A stretch of 37,148 nt of DNA from Acidimicrobiia bacterium. Its GTDB lineage: Bacteria > Actinomycetota > Acidimicrobiia > Acidimicrobiales > Bin134. A program made the translations under genes and the position numbers. The notes under the pieces were generated by a model. That model was not told the origin of the DNA and did no database searches. It saw nothing but the letters and a program-made list of their open reading frames with translations. Below, in pieces: positions 8,497 to 17,142 of the stretch (positions within the stretch are counted from its first letter, which is position 1; every line of letters begins with the position of its first letter). The stretch spans positions 1-37,148 of the forward strand of contig JAJECA010000014.1 of NCBI GenBank assembly GCA_022822265.1, in the 5' to 3' direction.

Positions 8497-9147
8497 TCAG
8501 CCCTTCTTTTTCTTCCTTCTCTTGAAGATCTTCCTCACGATCCAGAGAGCGGCGATGATCCCGGCGATGGGACCGAACTTCTTGGCTGCCGGCGGGCCGG
8601 CTACTTCCAGCAAGTCAACCGCTTCGGGCTCGGGGCGGGATGCAGCGCCAGCGCCTGAATCGCCAGCAGAGGCATCGTCACCTGAGGAAGAATCATCTGT
8701 GGAAGCTGAAAGCATGGCTTCCAGGTTATCGGCAAACTGATCCATGATCTTCGCACTCACGTCGGGAATGAGGTTGCGGCCGATCTGAGCCACCTTGCCG
8801 GTGATCTTGAGGTCGGTGGTGACGCCCACTTTCGTCCGATTGTCGTCCAACGCCTCCAGCGTGGCGGTGATGTTGGCGCTGGCGTTTCCCTGCCCCCGGG
8901 TCTCTCGACCCTCGGCCAGGATGACCACCTTGAGGGCGTCTTGATCTCGCTCGACGAAGGTGGCCTTGCCCTTGTACTGGGCGTTGACCGGCCCGACTTT
9001 GACCTTGACCACCCCCAGGTACTCCTCGCCCTCGATCTCGGTGAGCTGGGCGCCGGGCAGACAAGGGGCGATCCGCTCCACATCATTGAAGGCGTCCCAC
9101 ACATCGCTGGCCGAGGCGTTGACTTCGATCTCGTTGGTCATTTCCAT
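8497..9147 (-). CDS. coxG: CoxG-like SRPBCC protein with C-terminal membrane anchor
   Basis: A 216-residue protein. Residues 1-145 form an SRPBCC/START-like lipid-binding domain (VWDAFNDVERIAPCLPGA, then GPVNAQYKG) characteristic of CO dehydrogenase subunit G. A Ser/Asp/Gly-rich linker at about 148-175 is followed by a hydrophobic helix (FGPIAGIIAALWIVRKIF) and a very basic tail RRKKKKG. In carboxydotrophs CoxG helps to attach CO dehydrogenase to the cytoplasmic face of the membrane, and the single helix with positive tail fits a cytoplasm-facing anchor. GGAGG lies upstream of the ATG at 9147. It is the last clear cox gene of the operon. Confidence 0.88.
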   Translation of the reverse strand: MEMTNEIEVNASASDVWDAFNDVERIAPCLPGAQLTEIEGEEYLGVVKVKVGPVNAQYKGKATFVERDQDALKVVILAEGRETRGQGNASANITATLEALDDNRTKVGVTTDLKITGKVAQIGRNLIPDVSAKIMDQFADNLEAMLSASTDDSSSGDDASAGDSGAGAASRPEPEAVDLLEVAGPPAAKKFGPIAGIIAALWIVRKIFKRRKKKKG

Positions 9148-9195
9148 GCTTGCAGGTCCTCCAAGTTCACATCTCTCAATTCGATTCCGAACCCC

Positions 9196-9753
9196 TCAAG
9201 TCCATGCTTCTAGATCCTGAACAGTGTCGAAATCGACCGGCTCTCCGGGACAGGATACTTCCGTAACCTCGCCGGGCCTCATTTGCATGAGCATTCTGGC
9301 CCCCACATCCCCGCTGGTGGGCAGCAGCGGCCAAACCGCCGATCCCAGCTTCACCGGAGGGCTTCGGCGCCCCCTATAGACGGCGGTCACCAAGTCGCCT
9401 TCGGCCTCCGCCACCGCCCGCCAAGACTCGGCGCCCACAAGCGGCTGGTCGCCCAGCCCTATCACCACCGCGTCGTGGCCGTCGTTCTCTGCGGTGAACA
9501 CCCCGGCCCTCAGCGAGGTGGCCTGGCCCAGTTCCCAAGTGTGGTTCTCCACCAACACCACCCCGTCGGGGATCAGGTCGCGCAGCTCCACTGCCCCGGT
9601 CACGATGTACGCCGCGTCGAGCTCGGCTTCCAGCGCGGCACCGAGGGCGTGCTGGACCACGGTCAGCCCCCTAAACGGGGCCCGCAGCTTGTGGGTGTCT
9701 CCCCCGAAACGGGTGCCGGCGCCCGCGGCCAACACTACGGCGGCAATGGTCAC
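9196..9753 (-). CDS. MocA-like molybdenum cofactor cytidylyltransferase
   Basis: A protein of about 185 residues with an N-terminal nucleotidyltransferase motif VVLAAGAGTRFGG followed by KLRAPFRG, and a central VIGLGDQPLV. These identify the MobA-like NTP transferase family; among molybdenum hydroxylase clusters the usual member is MocA, which makes molybdopterin cytosine dinucleotide, the cofactor form used by CO dehydrogenase-type enzymes. The start at GTG 9753 puts the family motif directly at the N-terminus; the longer open frame upstream reads through the end of the DUF3179 gene and is not credible. It lies between the DUF3179 gene and coxG. Confidence 0.85.
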   Translation of the reverse strand: MTIAAVVLAAGAGTRFGGDTHKLRAPFRGLTVVQHALGAALEAELDAAYIVTGAVELRDLIPDGVVLVENHTWELGQATSLRAGVFTAENDGHDAVVIGLGDQPLVGAESWRAVAEAEGDLVTAVYRGRRSPPVKLGSAVWPLLPTSGDVGARMLMQMRPGEVTEVSCPGEPVDFDTVQDLEAWT

Positions 9754-9787
9754 TTCTTCGCCCGCTCGATCAGCTCTGTGTTGGCAG

Positions 9788-10963
9788 TCACGGCCCGAAC
9801 ACCTCGCCATTGGGGTGGAATGCGGCCCAGGCGAACCAGAATTCGTTGGTGTGGACCACCGGCTCGAGCCGGGCGCCGGCCAATTCGCCGTCAACCGCCT
9901 GGCCGAGCACGTTCCAGGTCGACCCCGTGCGGTCATCGGTGAATTGGCCATTCCCGGCCGGGACGAACTCCAGCGGCTCGCCCTCGATCCGCCGGTCGAA
10001 GGCCAGCGCGGCCCCCACGTCCACCCCGTCGGCGGTGACGGGGGAATCCAGCGCATCGGCGGTGCCCGGTGACCACAACACCACTACCGGAACGCCGGCC
10101 ACGAGGTCGTTCACCGCCCCGTTGGCCTGCACCACGCTGAACGGGTAGGCCTTGTCATGGCCGTTCACCGTCACCCCGACGGTGCGCTCCAGGGCGGGAT
10201 AGCGCTCATCCAGGATGGTGGAGTCGAAGAATCCGGGAATCGGGGCCGACCGGGAGGTGTACCGCACGTAGGGATTGCGGCCATAACTGCTGGCGGGGCG
10301 ACCGGGCGGGGCCAGCACCACCCCATCGGGGTAGCCGGCCTTGAAGTCGCCCCACGACACGATGGCCGACGGGATCACATCCAGGCGGTGACCGGCGTAG
10401 GCGCCCACCAATCCCTCACCGCCGATCTGCTGCCACAGCGATTCGGTGGCATCGTCCCACATCACCAGATCGCTGTTGCGCAGCAGTCCAGAGGTGCCGA
10501 AGCGCAGTCGCTGGCCGTTTACCACCGGATCGAATACCAGGGCGCTGTTGCACAGCGGGCAGTAGGTGACCAACACCGGGCGGCCTTCGAACTCGTCGTT
10601 GACGATCTCGTGGACGATGAGCATGGCCAGCGGGTAGAAGCGGGCCGTGTCGCCCAACACCAAAAGCAGGCCGGGTTCGGGTTCTGACCATCCGGCCTCC
10701 GATACCGGGGCGAACTCGGGGTTGTCGATGGGCGGAATGCGGTCGCGGATGGGGATGACCTGGATGCCGATGCGCAGCTCTTCGAGGTCAATGGTGCGGG
10801 TGGACCAATCGGTGGCCCAACCACCCGATACGTAGGCCAGATCCCCGGTAGGCCCGTCGCCGCCGGTGATCACCTGCGGGGTGGGCAGGGCAGGAATCGA
10901 GGCGGAGCCGCCACAGGCCGAGATCGCCAGCGCCGCCGCTACCAGCGGGGCGAGGCGCTTCAT
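9788..10963 (-). CDS. DUF3179 domain-containing lipoprotein
   Basis: A 391-residue exported protein. Residues 1-17 are a lipoprotein signal (MKRLAPLVAAALAISAC, lipidated Cys17). The body carries FYPLAMLIVHEIVND, then TYCPLCNSALVF with Cys135 and Cys138, and LWQQIGGEGLVG, which define DUF3179. The Cys-x2-Cys pair could bind a metal or act in redox chemistry; no function is established to my knowledge. The ATG at 10963 overlaps the stop of the XdhC-type gene by 4 bases (ATGA), which ties this unknown protein into the cox operon. An upstream ATG at 11053 is rejected because it would lie inside that gene and lacks a signal sequence. Confidence 0.85.
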   Translation of the reverse strand: MKRLAPLVAAALAISACGGSASIPALPTPQVITGGDGPTGDLAYVSGGWATDWSTRTIDLEELRIGIQVIPIRDRIPPIDNPEFAPVSEAGWSEPEPGLLLVLGDTARFYPLAMLIVHEIVNDEFEGRPVLVTYCPLCNSALVFDPVVNGQRLRFGTSGLLRNSDLVMWDDATESLWQQIGGEGLVGAYAGHRLDVIPSAIVSWGDFKAGYPDGVVLAPPGRPASSYGRNPYVRYTSRSAPIPGFFDSTILDERYPALERTVGVTVNGHDKAYPFSVVQANGAVNDLVAGVPVVVLWSPGTADALDSPVTADGVDVGAALAFDRRIEGEPLEFVPAGNGQFTDDRTGSTWNVLGQAVDGELAGARLEPVVHTNEFWFAWAAFHPNGEVFGP

Positions 10964-11760
10964 CCCTCGGCCGGTGGGCGGTGGATGGGGCCTTCGCTGT
11001 CGCGAAGCGAGGGAGCGGCGTGGCCAGTGCGGTTGGCAATGATCTCGGCGCATACCGAGATAGCGGTCTCTTCAGGGGTGCGGGAACCGATATCCAGCCC
11101 GATGGGGGCCATGAGCCGGTCGATTCCCTTCTGGTCTACCCCCACCTCATGCAAGCGATCCAGGCGGGTGGCGTGGGTGCGACGGCTCCCCATGACCCCG
11201 ATGTAGCCCACATCGGTGGCTACCGCCCGCCGCACGGCGGGCACATCGAACTTGGGGTCGTGGGTGAGGATGCACACCGCGTCGTGGGGGCCGAGCCGAT
11301 CGCCGTAGTGGTCGAACACCTCGTCGGGCCAGGCCACCATCACCCGGTCGGCCATGGGGAACCTCTTGACGGTGGCGAACACCGAGCGGGCGTCGGCCAC
11401 GATCACGTTGAAACCCAGCAGCTTTCCGGCCCGGACCAGGGCGGCAGTAAAGTCCACCGCCCCGAAGACGATCATGATCGGCGGCGGCGAGAACGACTCG
11501 ATGAACACCGATACGTCGGTCTCCCGAGCCTGTCCCTCGGCGCCGTAGTGGCGCACTCCAGTACGGCCGGCAGCCAGCTCCCCCACTGCGTCGCGGCTCA
11601 CTATCCGGTCCAGCTCAGGATGGCCCAGAGTGCCGATGACGTCGCCGTCGGGCTCCACCACCAGCTTGGCCCCGGCGTTGTGTCCCTCGATAACGGTGGC
11701 CAGCGCCACTGGCCGCTCGTCTTGAATGGCTTCTCGCAGCCGGTCGTAGAGTTCGGACAC
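10960..11760 (-). CDS. XdhC/CoxF-type molybdenum hydroxylase maturation protein
   Basis: A 266-residue protein with an N-terminal XdhC/CoxI-like region (ALATVIEGHNAGAKLVVEPDG) that lacks the Cys-Gly-Gly motif. It is followed by a Rossmann domain (MIVFGAVDFTAALVRAGKL), GYIGVMGSRRTHATRLDRL and APIGLDIGSRTPEETA near the C-terminus. XdhC proteins bind molybdenum cofactor and promote its sulfuration and insertion into xanthine dehydrogenase-family enzymes. The GTG at 11760 is chosen because the upstream frame runs through the neighbouring gene. It follows the short XdhC gene after 2 bases and overlaps the DUF3179 gene by 4. Confidence 0.88.
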   Translation of the reverse strand: MSELYDRLREAIQDERPVALATVIEGHNAGAKLVVEPDGDVIGTLGHPELDRIVSRDAVGELAAGRTGVRHYGAEGQARETDVSVFIESFSPPPIMIVFGAVDFTAALVRAGKLLGFNVIVADARSVFATVKRFPMADRVMVAWPDEVFDHYGDRLGPHDAVCILTHDPKFDVPAVRRAVATDVGYIGVMGSRRTHATRLDRLHEVGVDQKGIDRLMAPIGLDIGSRTPEETAISVCAEIIANRTGHAAPSLRDSEGPIHRPPAEG

Positions 11761-11762
11761 CG

Positions 11763-12077
11763 CTACCAGTCCAGCGGCTCGATGAACAGGTGGATGGTGC
11801 CCCCGCAGGTAAGCCCCACCGCGAAAGCCTCGTCGTCGCTGTAGCCAAAGCTGACCATGCGCCGCTCGCCGGTTTCGAGGATGTCGAGGGCCTCGCCCAC
11901 CACCGCGCCCTCCACGCAACCTCCCGAAACTGATCCGATCACATCGCCGTTGTCGCTGACGGCCATGGCCGCGCCGGGGTCTCGGGGGCCGGAGCCCTCC
12001 ACGTTGACCACTCGGGCCAGCGCCACCTGCCGGCCTTCGGCCCGCCAGGCGTCCAGGTCGGCCAAGATCTCCTTCAT
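11763..12077 (-). CDS. Short XdhC/CoxI-domain protein
   Basis: A 104-residue protein consisting only of the XdhC/CoxI domain: VALARVVNVEGSGPRDPGAA, then GDVIGSVSGGCVEGAV and a terminal VGLTCGGTIHLFIEPL. The Cys residues in SGGCVEG and TCGG are conserved in the family and are the likely cofactor or sulfur contacts. Its partner is the 266-residue XdhC gene immediately downstream, which lacks the Cys-Gly-Gly motif, so the two probably act together. The ATG at 12077 overlaps the coxE stop by 4 bases, with GGAG about 8 bases upstream. Longer upstream frames lie inside coxE. Confidence 0.87.
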   Translation of the reverse strand: MKEILADLDAWRAEGRQVALARVVNVEGSGPRDPGAAMAVSDNGDVIGSVSGGCVEGAVVGEALDILETGERRMVSFGYSDDEAFAVGLTCGGTIHLFIEPLDW

Positions 12078-13228
12078 CCTGATGCTCCGATCAAAAGAGC
12101 CGGTTCCGCCGGAGCCTGGTCGTCGGCCAGCACCGCGGCGAGACGCTCCAGCGAGTGCAGCGAATGGCCCTCGATGAAGTCGTCGATGTGGGGCAGGGCG
12201 GCGGCCATACCCTGGGCCAGAGGCTGGTAGCCGGGGGTGGCTTTCAGCGGATTCACCCACACGAGTCTATGGGTCACCCGGTGCAATCGGGCCATCTGCT
12301 CGGCCATCACCTCGGGGCTGCCCCGATCCCAGCCGTCGCTCAAGATGACCACGGTGGCCCCCCGGGCCATGCCTCGGATGCCCCACAGTTCGTTGAAATC
12401 GGCCAGCGTGTCGCCCAGCCGGGTTCCGCCCGACCAGTCGCTCACCGCATCAGACGCCTCGCCTATCGCCCGGTCGGGGTCCCGCGAGGACAGCTCTCGG
12501 GTTATACGGGTCAGCCGGGTGCCGATGGTGAACACCTCCACCCGGCGGCGTCCCACCACCGCGGCGTGGACGAAGCGAATGAGCGCCCGGGCGTAAGACT
12601 CCATCGAACCGGAAATGTCCAGCAACAGCACCACCCGGCGAAGCCGCTCGCCCGGCTCGGTGTACCAGCGCCTCACCGGCTCGCCGCCGCTTCGGATGGC
12701 GGCCCGAACTGTGCGGCGCAATTCGGGATGTCCGGCGGTGCGGTGGGTGCGGCGACGGCGGCGAGACCGGCGGGTGCCGCCGATGCGGGTCATGGCGGCC
12801 ATGAGGCGGTGGGCCTCGTCGAGCTCATCGTCGCTGTAGTCGGCGAAGTCCTTGTCGCGCAGCACCTCGTGGCGGCTCCACCGCAGCGTGAGGGATGGAT
12901 CGCCGGAATCGTCCTCCCCACCATCCTCTTCACCCTCATCGTCGCCGTCGTCGTCAACCACCAGGGTGATGGGCTGGGTCACCTCCATGACCGGGGTGGC
13001 CACCAGCTGCTGCCCGCCGTAGTAGGCGTCGAAGATCTTGTCGTACAGCTCGATGTCGTCGGGCTCGGTCACCAGGGTGGCCCGGCCGGCCCAGTACACC
13101 GAGCTGCGCTGCTCTAGTCCTACCGCGCCGAGGGCCTGGTAGTAGTTGACCGACGACCCCACGGCCACGTCGATGCCCGCGCCTCGAAGGGCGTTTACGA
13201 AACCGACGGCGACTTCGTCAACCCGCAC
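12074..13228 (-). CDS. coxE: CoxE-like von Willebrand factor A protein
   Basis: A 384-residue cytoplasmic protein. An N-terminal helical region is followed by an acidic stretch (about residues 92-110, Asp/Glu/Gly-rich) and an Arg-rich segment near 153-160. The C-terminal VWA domain carries the metal-dependent adhesion site DISGSM at 204-209, with SGGTRLGDTL and VVILSDGWDRG as the other site loops. CoxE works with the AAA ATPase CoxD in maturing the copper-molybdenum site of CO dehydrogenase. The GTG start at 13228 overlaps the end of coxD by 11 bases, so the chaperone pair is coupled. Confidence 0.9.
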   Translation of the reverse strand: MRVDEVAVGFVNALRGAGIDVAVGSSVNYYQALGAVGLEQRSSVYWAGRATLVTEPDDIELYDKIFDAYYGGQQLVATPVMEVTQPITLVVDDDGDDEGEEDGGEDDSGDPSLTLRWSRHEVLRDKDFADYSDDELDEAHRLMAAMTRIGGTRRSRRRRRTHRTAGHPELRRTVRAAIRSGGEPVRRWYTEPGERLRRVVLLLDISGSMESYARALIRFVHAAVVGRRRVEVFTIGTRLTRITRELSSRDPDRAIGEASDAVSDWSGGTRLGDTLADFNELWGIRGMARGATVVILSDGWDRGSPEVMAEQMARLHRVTHRLVWVNPLKATPGYQPLAQGMAAALPHIDDFIEGHSLHSLERLAAVLADDQAPAEPALLIGASG

Positions 13229-14102
13229 GGGCGATGGCCTGGTCGATCAGGCCAGCAATACCCTGGTCGACCACCCGCTGCTGGTCTTCCCGGTACTTGA
13301 GCACCGCGCCCAGGCTGGCCTGGGTGATCTCGGGGGTCAGTTCGGCGGCACCGAGTCGGCCCAATGCCAGGCTCCAATCGATGCTCTCGGCCACGCCGGG
13401 TGGCTTGTACAGGCCCAGCTCCCGGAAAGCGCCCACCGCAGCCGCCACCTGGCGGGCTAGCGGCTCGCTCACCCCGGGCGCCCGGCGGCCGATGATGTCC
13501 ACCTCCCGCTCAAAGCTGGGATGCTCCACCCAGTGGTACAGACAGCGCCGCTTGAGAGCGTCGTGGACGTCGCGGGTGCGGTTGGAGGTGATGATCACCC
13601 GGGGAGGGGTGGCGGCCGAGAAACGGCCGATCTCGGGCACGGTCACCGCGTAGTCCGACAGGATCTCCAGCAGAAACGCCTCGAACTCGTCGTCGGCCCG
13701 GTCAACCTCGTCGATCAACAGCACCGGGGGCGGACCCTCGGTGCCGGCGATGGCTCGCAGCAGGGGGCGCCTGATCAAAAAGCGCTCGGAGTACAGCTCG
13801 TCTTCCAGGGCGTCGGCCGTCTCCCGAGTGGCGCCGCCGGTGGCTTCTGCGGTGCGAAGGTGCAGGAGCTGTCGGGAGTAGTCCCACTCGTACACCGCCT
13901 GGGCCACGTCGATTCCCTCATAGCACTGGAGGCGGATCAGCTCCCCGCCGGTCCACGCGGCCAGGGCGTTGGCGGTCTCGGTCTTGCCCACGCCGGGCTC
14001 GCCTTCGAGGAGCAGGGGGCGGTTCAGGGTCATAGCCAAGAACACGGCCGTGGCCAACCCCTCGTCGGCCAGGTAGTCGCAGGTCTTTAGCCCGTCGGCC
14101 AC
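13218..14102 (-). CDS. coxD: CoxD-like MoxR-family AAA ATPase
   Basis: A 294-residue AAA+ ATPase with Walker A GEPGVGKT at residues 34-41, Walker B VLLIDEVDRADDEFE and a sensor 1 segment RVIITSNRTRD. This is the MoxR family; with the adjacent VWA gene it matches CoxD-CoxE, which activates the metal centre of Cox-type molybdenum hydroxylases in an ATP-dependent way. GTG at 14102 is the only plausible start; an ATG overlapping it is out of frame and stops after five codons. There is a 40-base gap after coxM, with no obvious promoter. Confidence 0.9.
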   Translation of the reverse strand: MADGLKTCDYLADEGLATAVFLAMTLNRPLLLEGEPGVGKTETANALAAWTGGELIRLQCYEGIDVAQAVYEWDYSRQLLHLRTAEATGGATRETADALEDELYSERFLIRRPLLRAIAGTEGPPPVLLIDEVDRADDEFEAFLLEILSDYAVTVPEIGRFSAATPPRVIITSNRTRDVHDALKRRCLYHWVEHPSFEREVDIIGRRAPGVSEPLARQVAAAVGAFRELGLYKPPGVAESIDWSLALGRLGAAELTPEITQASLGAVLKYREDQQRVVDQGIAGLIDQAIARAG

Positions 14103-14142
14103 ATCAGCGGCCGAAGAGGGCTGAGGGCCCAGAGGCTGGGCG

Positions 14143-14967
14143 TTAGCGTCCAGCGGCTTCGAGCGCCCGGCGGGTGAGCACCCGGGCGAGGTGCTCGCGG
14201 TACTCGGGTCCGGCGTTCAGGTCAGATGGCGGGTTGGTGCCCTCGGCCGCTGCTTCAGCGGCGTCGGAGGCCGACGCGCCTCCGGCTAGGGCGGCCTCCA
14301 CACCGGCGGCCCGGACAGGAGTGCTGTCCATGTTCACCAGGCCCACACCGGAGTTGCCGTTGTTCACGATGGCCGACACGCCCACGATGGCCCAGTCTTG
14401 GGCCCGGCGGTTGAACTTCTGGAAGCCCCATGTGGCGTCGGGCATCTTGGGCACCCGGATCTCGGTGAGCAATTCGTCGTCGCCCAGGGAGGTCTCCAGA
14501 AAACCGGTGAAGAAGTCGTCCACCGCGATCTCCCGCTCGCCGCCCGGACCCCGGGCTACCAGGGTGGCCCGCATGGCCAGCATCACCGACGGCAGGTCGG
14601 AGGCGGGGTCGCCGTGGGCGATGGATCCGCCGATGGTGCCCCGGTGGCGCACCTGGGGATCGCCCACATGGCTGGTGGCCTCGGCCAACAGCCCGGCCTG
14701 TGACTGCACCAGCGCGCTGGTCTCCACGTCACGGTGGCGGGTGAGGGCGCCGATGGCCAGGTGGTCACCGGCGTCGTTGATGTAGCTGAGGTCGTCGAGG
14801 CGGCCGATGTCCACCAACACGGCGGGGGTGGACAGTCGCAGCTTCATCAGTGGCAGCAAGGAGTGGCCACCGGCTAGCAGCTTGGCCTCGTCGCCGTGCT
14901 CGGCCAGCGCGGCCAGCGCCTCTTCAGCCGAACCGGCCCGGATGTAGTCGAATGCCGCAGGAATCAT
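14143..14967 (-). CDS. coxM: CoxM-like FAD-binding subunit of a molybdenum hydroxylase
   Basis: A 274-residue flavoprotein subunit. The two FAD-binding motifs are present: [16 protein letters not shown] (AGGHS at 32-36) and [14 protein letters not shown] from residue 111. It passes electrons from the iron-sulfur subunit to an acceptor in CO dehydrogenase and its relatives. The ATG at 14967 overlaps the coxS stop (ATGA), so the S and M subunits are translationally coupled with no room for a large subunit between them. In the common orders (M-S-L, S-L-M) coxL would be next to or between these genes, but it is missing. Confidence 0.92.
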   Translation of the reverse strand: MIPAAFDYIRAGSAEEALAALAEHGDEAKLLAGGHSLLPLMKLRLSTPAVLVDIGRLDDLSYINDAGDHLAIGALTRHRDVETSALVQSQAGLLAEATSHVGDPQVRHRGTIGGSIAHGDPASDLPSVMLAMRATLVARGPGGEREIAVDDFFTGFLETSLGDDELLTEIRVPKMPDATWGFQKFNRRAQDWAIVGVSAIVNNGNSGVGLVNMDSTPVRAAGVEAALAGGASASDAAEAAAEGTNPPSDLNAGPEYREHLARVLTRRALEAAGR

Positions 14968-15425
14968 GACGAGGCCTCCGCGCAGTGCAAAACGGCTTTG
15001 ACGATGTTGTGGTACCCGGTGCAGCGGCACAGGTTGCCCTCGAGGCCGATGCGTACTTCTCGCTCGGTGGGGTCGGGATTCTCATCCAGCAGCGAGACAG
15101 CCGCCATGACCATGCCGGGCGTGCAGTAGCCGCACTGGAGGGCATGGCACTGGCGGAACGACTCCTGCATGGGGTGCAGCACGTCGCCGTCGGCCAGGCC
15201 CTCAATGGTCAAGAGATCCTGCCCGTCGGCCTGCACGGCCAGCATGGTGCAGGATTTCACCGACTCGCCGTTCACATGGATGGTGCAGGCGCCGCACGAG
15301 GATGTGTCGCACCCGATGTTGGTGCCGGTGAGGCCAACCACGTCGCGGATGTAGTGAACCAGCAGCGTTCGCGGTTCCACATCATGCGAATGGCTGTCCC
15401 CATTGATGGTGACCGTTACTTCCAC
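14964..15425 (-). CDS. coxS: CoxS-like [2Fe-2S] subunit of a molybdenum hydroxylase
   Basis: A 153-residue protein with two [2Fe-2S] clusters: a plant-type set (Cys39, Cys44, Cys47, Cys59) in CDTSSCGAC and a second set (Cys98, Cys101, Cys133, Cys135) in QCGYCTPG and [10 protein letters not shown]. This is the standard small subunit of the xanthine oxidase/CO dehydrogenase family. The GTG start at 15425 has GGGAG 5 bases upstream (15431-15435). It is the first gene of the operon; the 150 bases upstream must hold the promoter, but I cannot point to a convincing one. Confidence 0.93.
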   Translation of the reverse strand: MEVTVTINGDSHSHDVEPRTLLVHYIRDVVGLTGTNIGCDTSSCGACTIHVNGESVKSCTMLAVQADGQDLLTIEGLADGDVLHPMQESFRQCHALQCGYCTPGMVMAAVSLLDENPDPTEREVRIGLEGNLCRCTGYHNIVKAVLHCAEASS

Positions 15426-15575
15426 GGCATCTCCCTAATCGTCTTCCGGGTCCGCGAGGAAATCTAGTACACCGACCCCCGCTCTGGTCACCCCGTAAGC
15501 CACAACCATCCCTGTGACCCGGCAACCAAGTATGCAACTTCTTGATGAAAGAACACGCAGTACCAGAGTCGCGGC

Positions 15576-17081
15576 TCAATCACTCTCGTAGAGACGGTGA
15601 AGGTCGACGAGCTCTAGGTCGGTGCGGGTTTGGCCGGCGGCGGTCAACTCGGGGGTGAATCCTTGGGCCGAGAACAGGAGGCGCTTGGCGGTGGGCGACA
15701 GCGTGACCCCGGAGCGGCCGGCCAGAAGGACGGTGAGATGGTCGAGGCGTGCTAGGGCGTCTGTGCCTAGCTGGTAGGCCTTAGCTTCTCCCACCAACTG
15801 GATAATCTTGGTCTTGCCTTCTTGGGAGCTGCTCCGGAGCGCGACCACGTCCAACTCGAAGTTCTGACGGTGTCTGCGGTCGTTCACTTGTACGGATGCT
15901 GATCGGTCAGCAGGACCACCCAGAGTCTCTTCTGAGGCATAGCGGTCTACCCAGAGGCGGCACATCGACTCGAAATGAGGGCCGACGATCTGAGAGCGAT
16001 AGGTGGCTTCCGCGTCGGCCCACGCCTCCAGTGCTTGGCGGTCTTCCAGCCGGGCACGGTGCCGACGGTTGATCAGGTGGTGGAAGCGCACAATCGGGTC
16101 GGCCACTCGGTAGACCGGTCGCCTGTCGGCCAGCAGGTCTTCGTGGCGGATGACGAAGCCAGCGGTGGTCATCACCCCGAGGTGATGGCTGATGTCATTG
16201 GACGTCCTTCCCAGTGCTTCGGCAATCTTCGCCGGTGATGTCCGCCCATCGGCCACCGCTTGGAGCAAGGAGTAGTAGGTGGCCTCGTCGGTAACCCGGG
16301 GGTCTTCCCTCAGCAGATAGTCGTCCTCCCGGAACAAGACGTGGGACGGATTCAACACCGTGGCGGCCAGCCACTCGGGTAGTTCTTCGGGGCGGTCTGG
16401 GGCACCGACATCCGCGGTCAGGTCCTTGTAGCCCGCGGCCCCGCCCATCACGGTGTCCACCCCGAACGCCGAGGCCAAGTCGTCGATCCCCCAATAGCCG
16501 CGAGCCTGCCGGTAGTCGAATGGGGCCAGCGGCATGTCCAGGGTGGCCCGGCCTCGTAGAGGCGATGTGCCGCTCAGGATCTGGGTCATTGCCGACATGG
16601 CCGATCCGCATAACACGATGCTCACCGGTGCCGTCCACCTCTCAGCCAAGGCCCCCGCCGCGGCCTCGTCCATCACGGCCTGCACTACCGAGTCCAACTC
16701 AGGGTTGTTCTGCTGTAGGTAGGAATACTCGTCGATCACCAAGAGCTGCGGTCGATCCCCTCGGGTGCCCAGCACGCTCACGGCCTGTTCTACGGCGTCG
16801 GACCAGTCTCGGAACGGCTGAGGTGGTGCCCACTGGAGCTGTCGGCTGAGGCTGTTGGCAAACCGGTCAAGGGCGGGTCTGCGCTCTTCCCGCAACGCCA
16901 GGTGGTACACCCCGCCCATCGCCTCCACCAGGCGGCGCAACAGATAGCTCTTGCCATAGCGGCGTCGGCCGTACACGATGCCCAGTCGAAGGCCCGGCCG
17001 CAGCGACAAGGCGAAACGCGACAGGTCTTCCCACTCCACCTCGCGGTTGTAGAGACTCTTTGGCCTCTCTAGCGTGGCCAC
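15576..17081 (-). CDS. AAA ATPase of the archaeal-ATPase/DUF234 type with C-terminal nuclease-like domain
   Basis: A 501-residue cytoplasmic protein. Residues 30-55 hold a Walker A variant, GRRRYGKS, characteristic of the archaeal ATPase group of STAND-like NTPases; Walker B is LLVIDEYSYL. A winged-helix segment (TSPAKIAEALGRTSNDISHHLG) follows, then a C-terminal domain with FELDVVAL and VGEAK. The Asp and Glu-x-Lys spacing suggests a PD-(D/E)xK nuclease fold of DUF234 type, which is inference. The biological role of this family is poorly known; defence or mobile-element functions have been proposed. It starts with GTG at 17081, with GGGAGG at 17089-17094, and sits alone behind its own promoter. 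Confidence 0.82.
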   Translation of the reverse strand: MATLERPKSLYNREVEWEDLSRFALSLRPGLRLGIVYGRRRYGKSYLLRRLVEAMGGVYHLALREERRPALDRFANSLSRQLQWAPPQPFRDWSDAVEQAVSVLGTRGDRPQLLVIDEYSYLQQNNPELDSVVQAVMDEAAAGALAERWTAPVSIVLCGSAMSAMTQILSGTSPLRGRATLDMPLAPFDYRQARGYWGIDDLASAFGVDTVMGGAAGYKDLTADVGAPDRPEELPEWLAATVLNPSHVLFREDDYLLREDPRVTDEATYYSLLQAVADGRTSPAKIAEALGRTSNDISHHLGVMTTAGFVIRHEDLLADRRPVYRVADPIVRFHHLINRRHRARLEDRQALEAWADAEATYRSQIVGPHFESMCRLWVDRYASEETLGGPADRSASVQVNDRRHRQNFELDVVALRSSSQEGKTKIIQLVGEAKAYQLGTDALARLDHLTVLLAGRSGVTLSPTAKRLLFSAQGFTPELTAAGQTRTDLELVDLHRLYESD

Positions 17082-17100
17082 TAGCTGTCCTCCCAGCCAA

Positions 17101-17142
17101 TAAGTTCACTTAATACAACTGCACTTATTATAAATGAACTTA
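17101..17142. promoter_or_regulatory. Inverted repeat overlapping the ATPase promoter (candidate operator)
   Basis: Two 11-base arms, TAAGTTCACTT at 17101-17111 and AAATGAACTTA at 17132-17142, pair at 10 of 11 positions and are 31 bases apart, about three helical turns. A related direct element, CACTTAATA at 17107 and CACTTATTA at 17122, lies between. One arm overlaps the -10 box and the other covers the start of the transcript, so a bound repressor would block transcription. The ATPase's own winged-helix segment makes autoregulation possible. Confidence 0.55.

Noticed and set aside
11763..12260. Long frame upstream of the short XdhC gene (ATG/GTG at 12260).
   Set aside because: The first 61 codons lie within coxE in another frame and have no family similarity; ATG 12077 with overlap to coxE is the true start.
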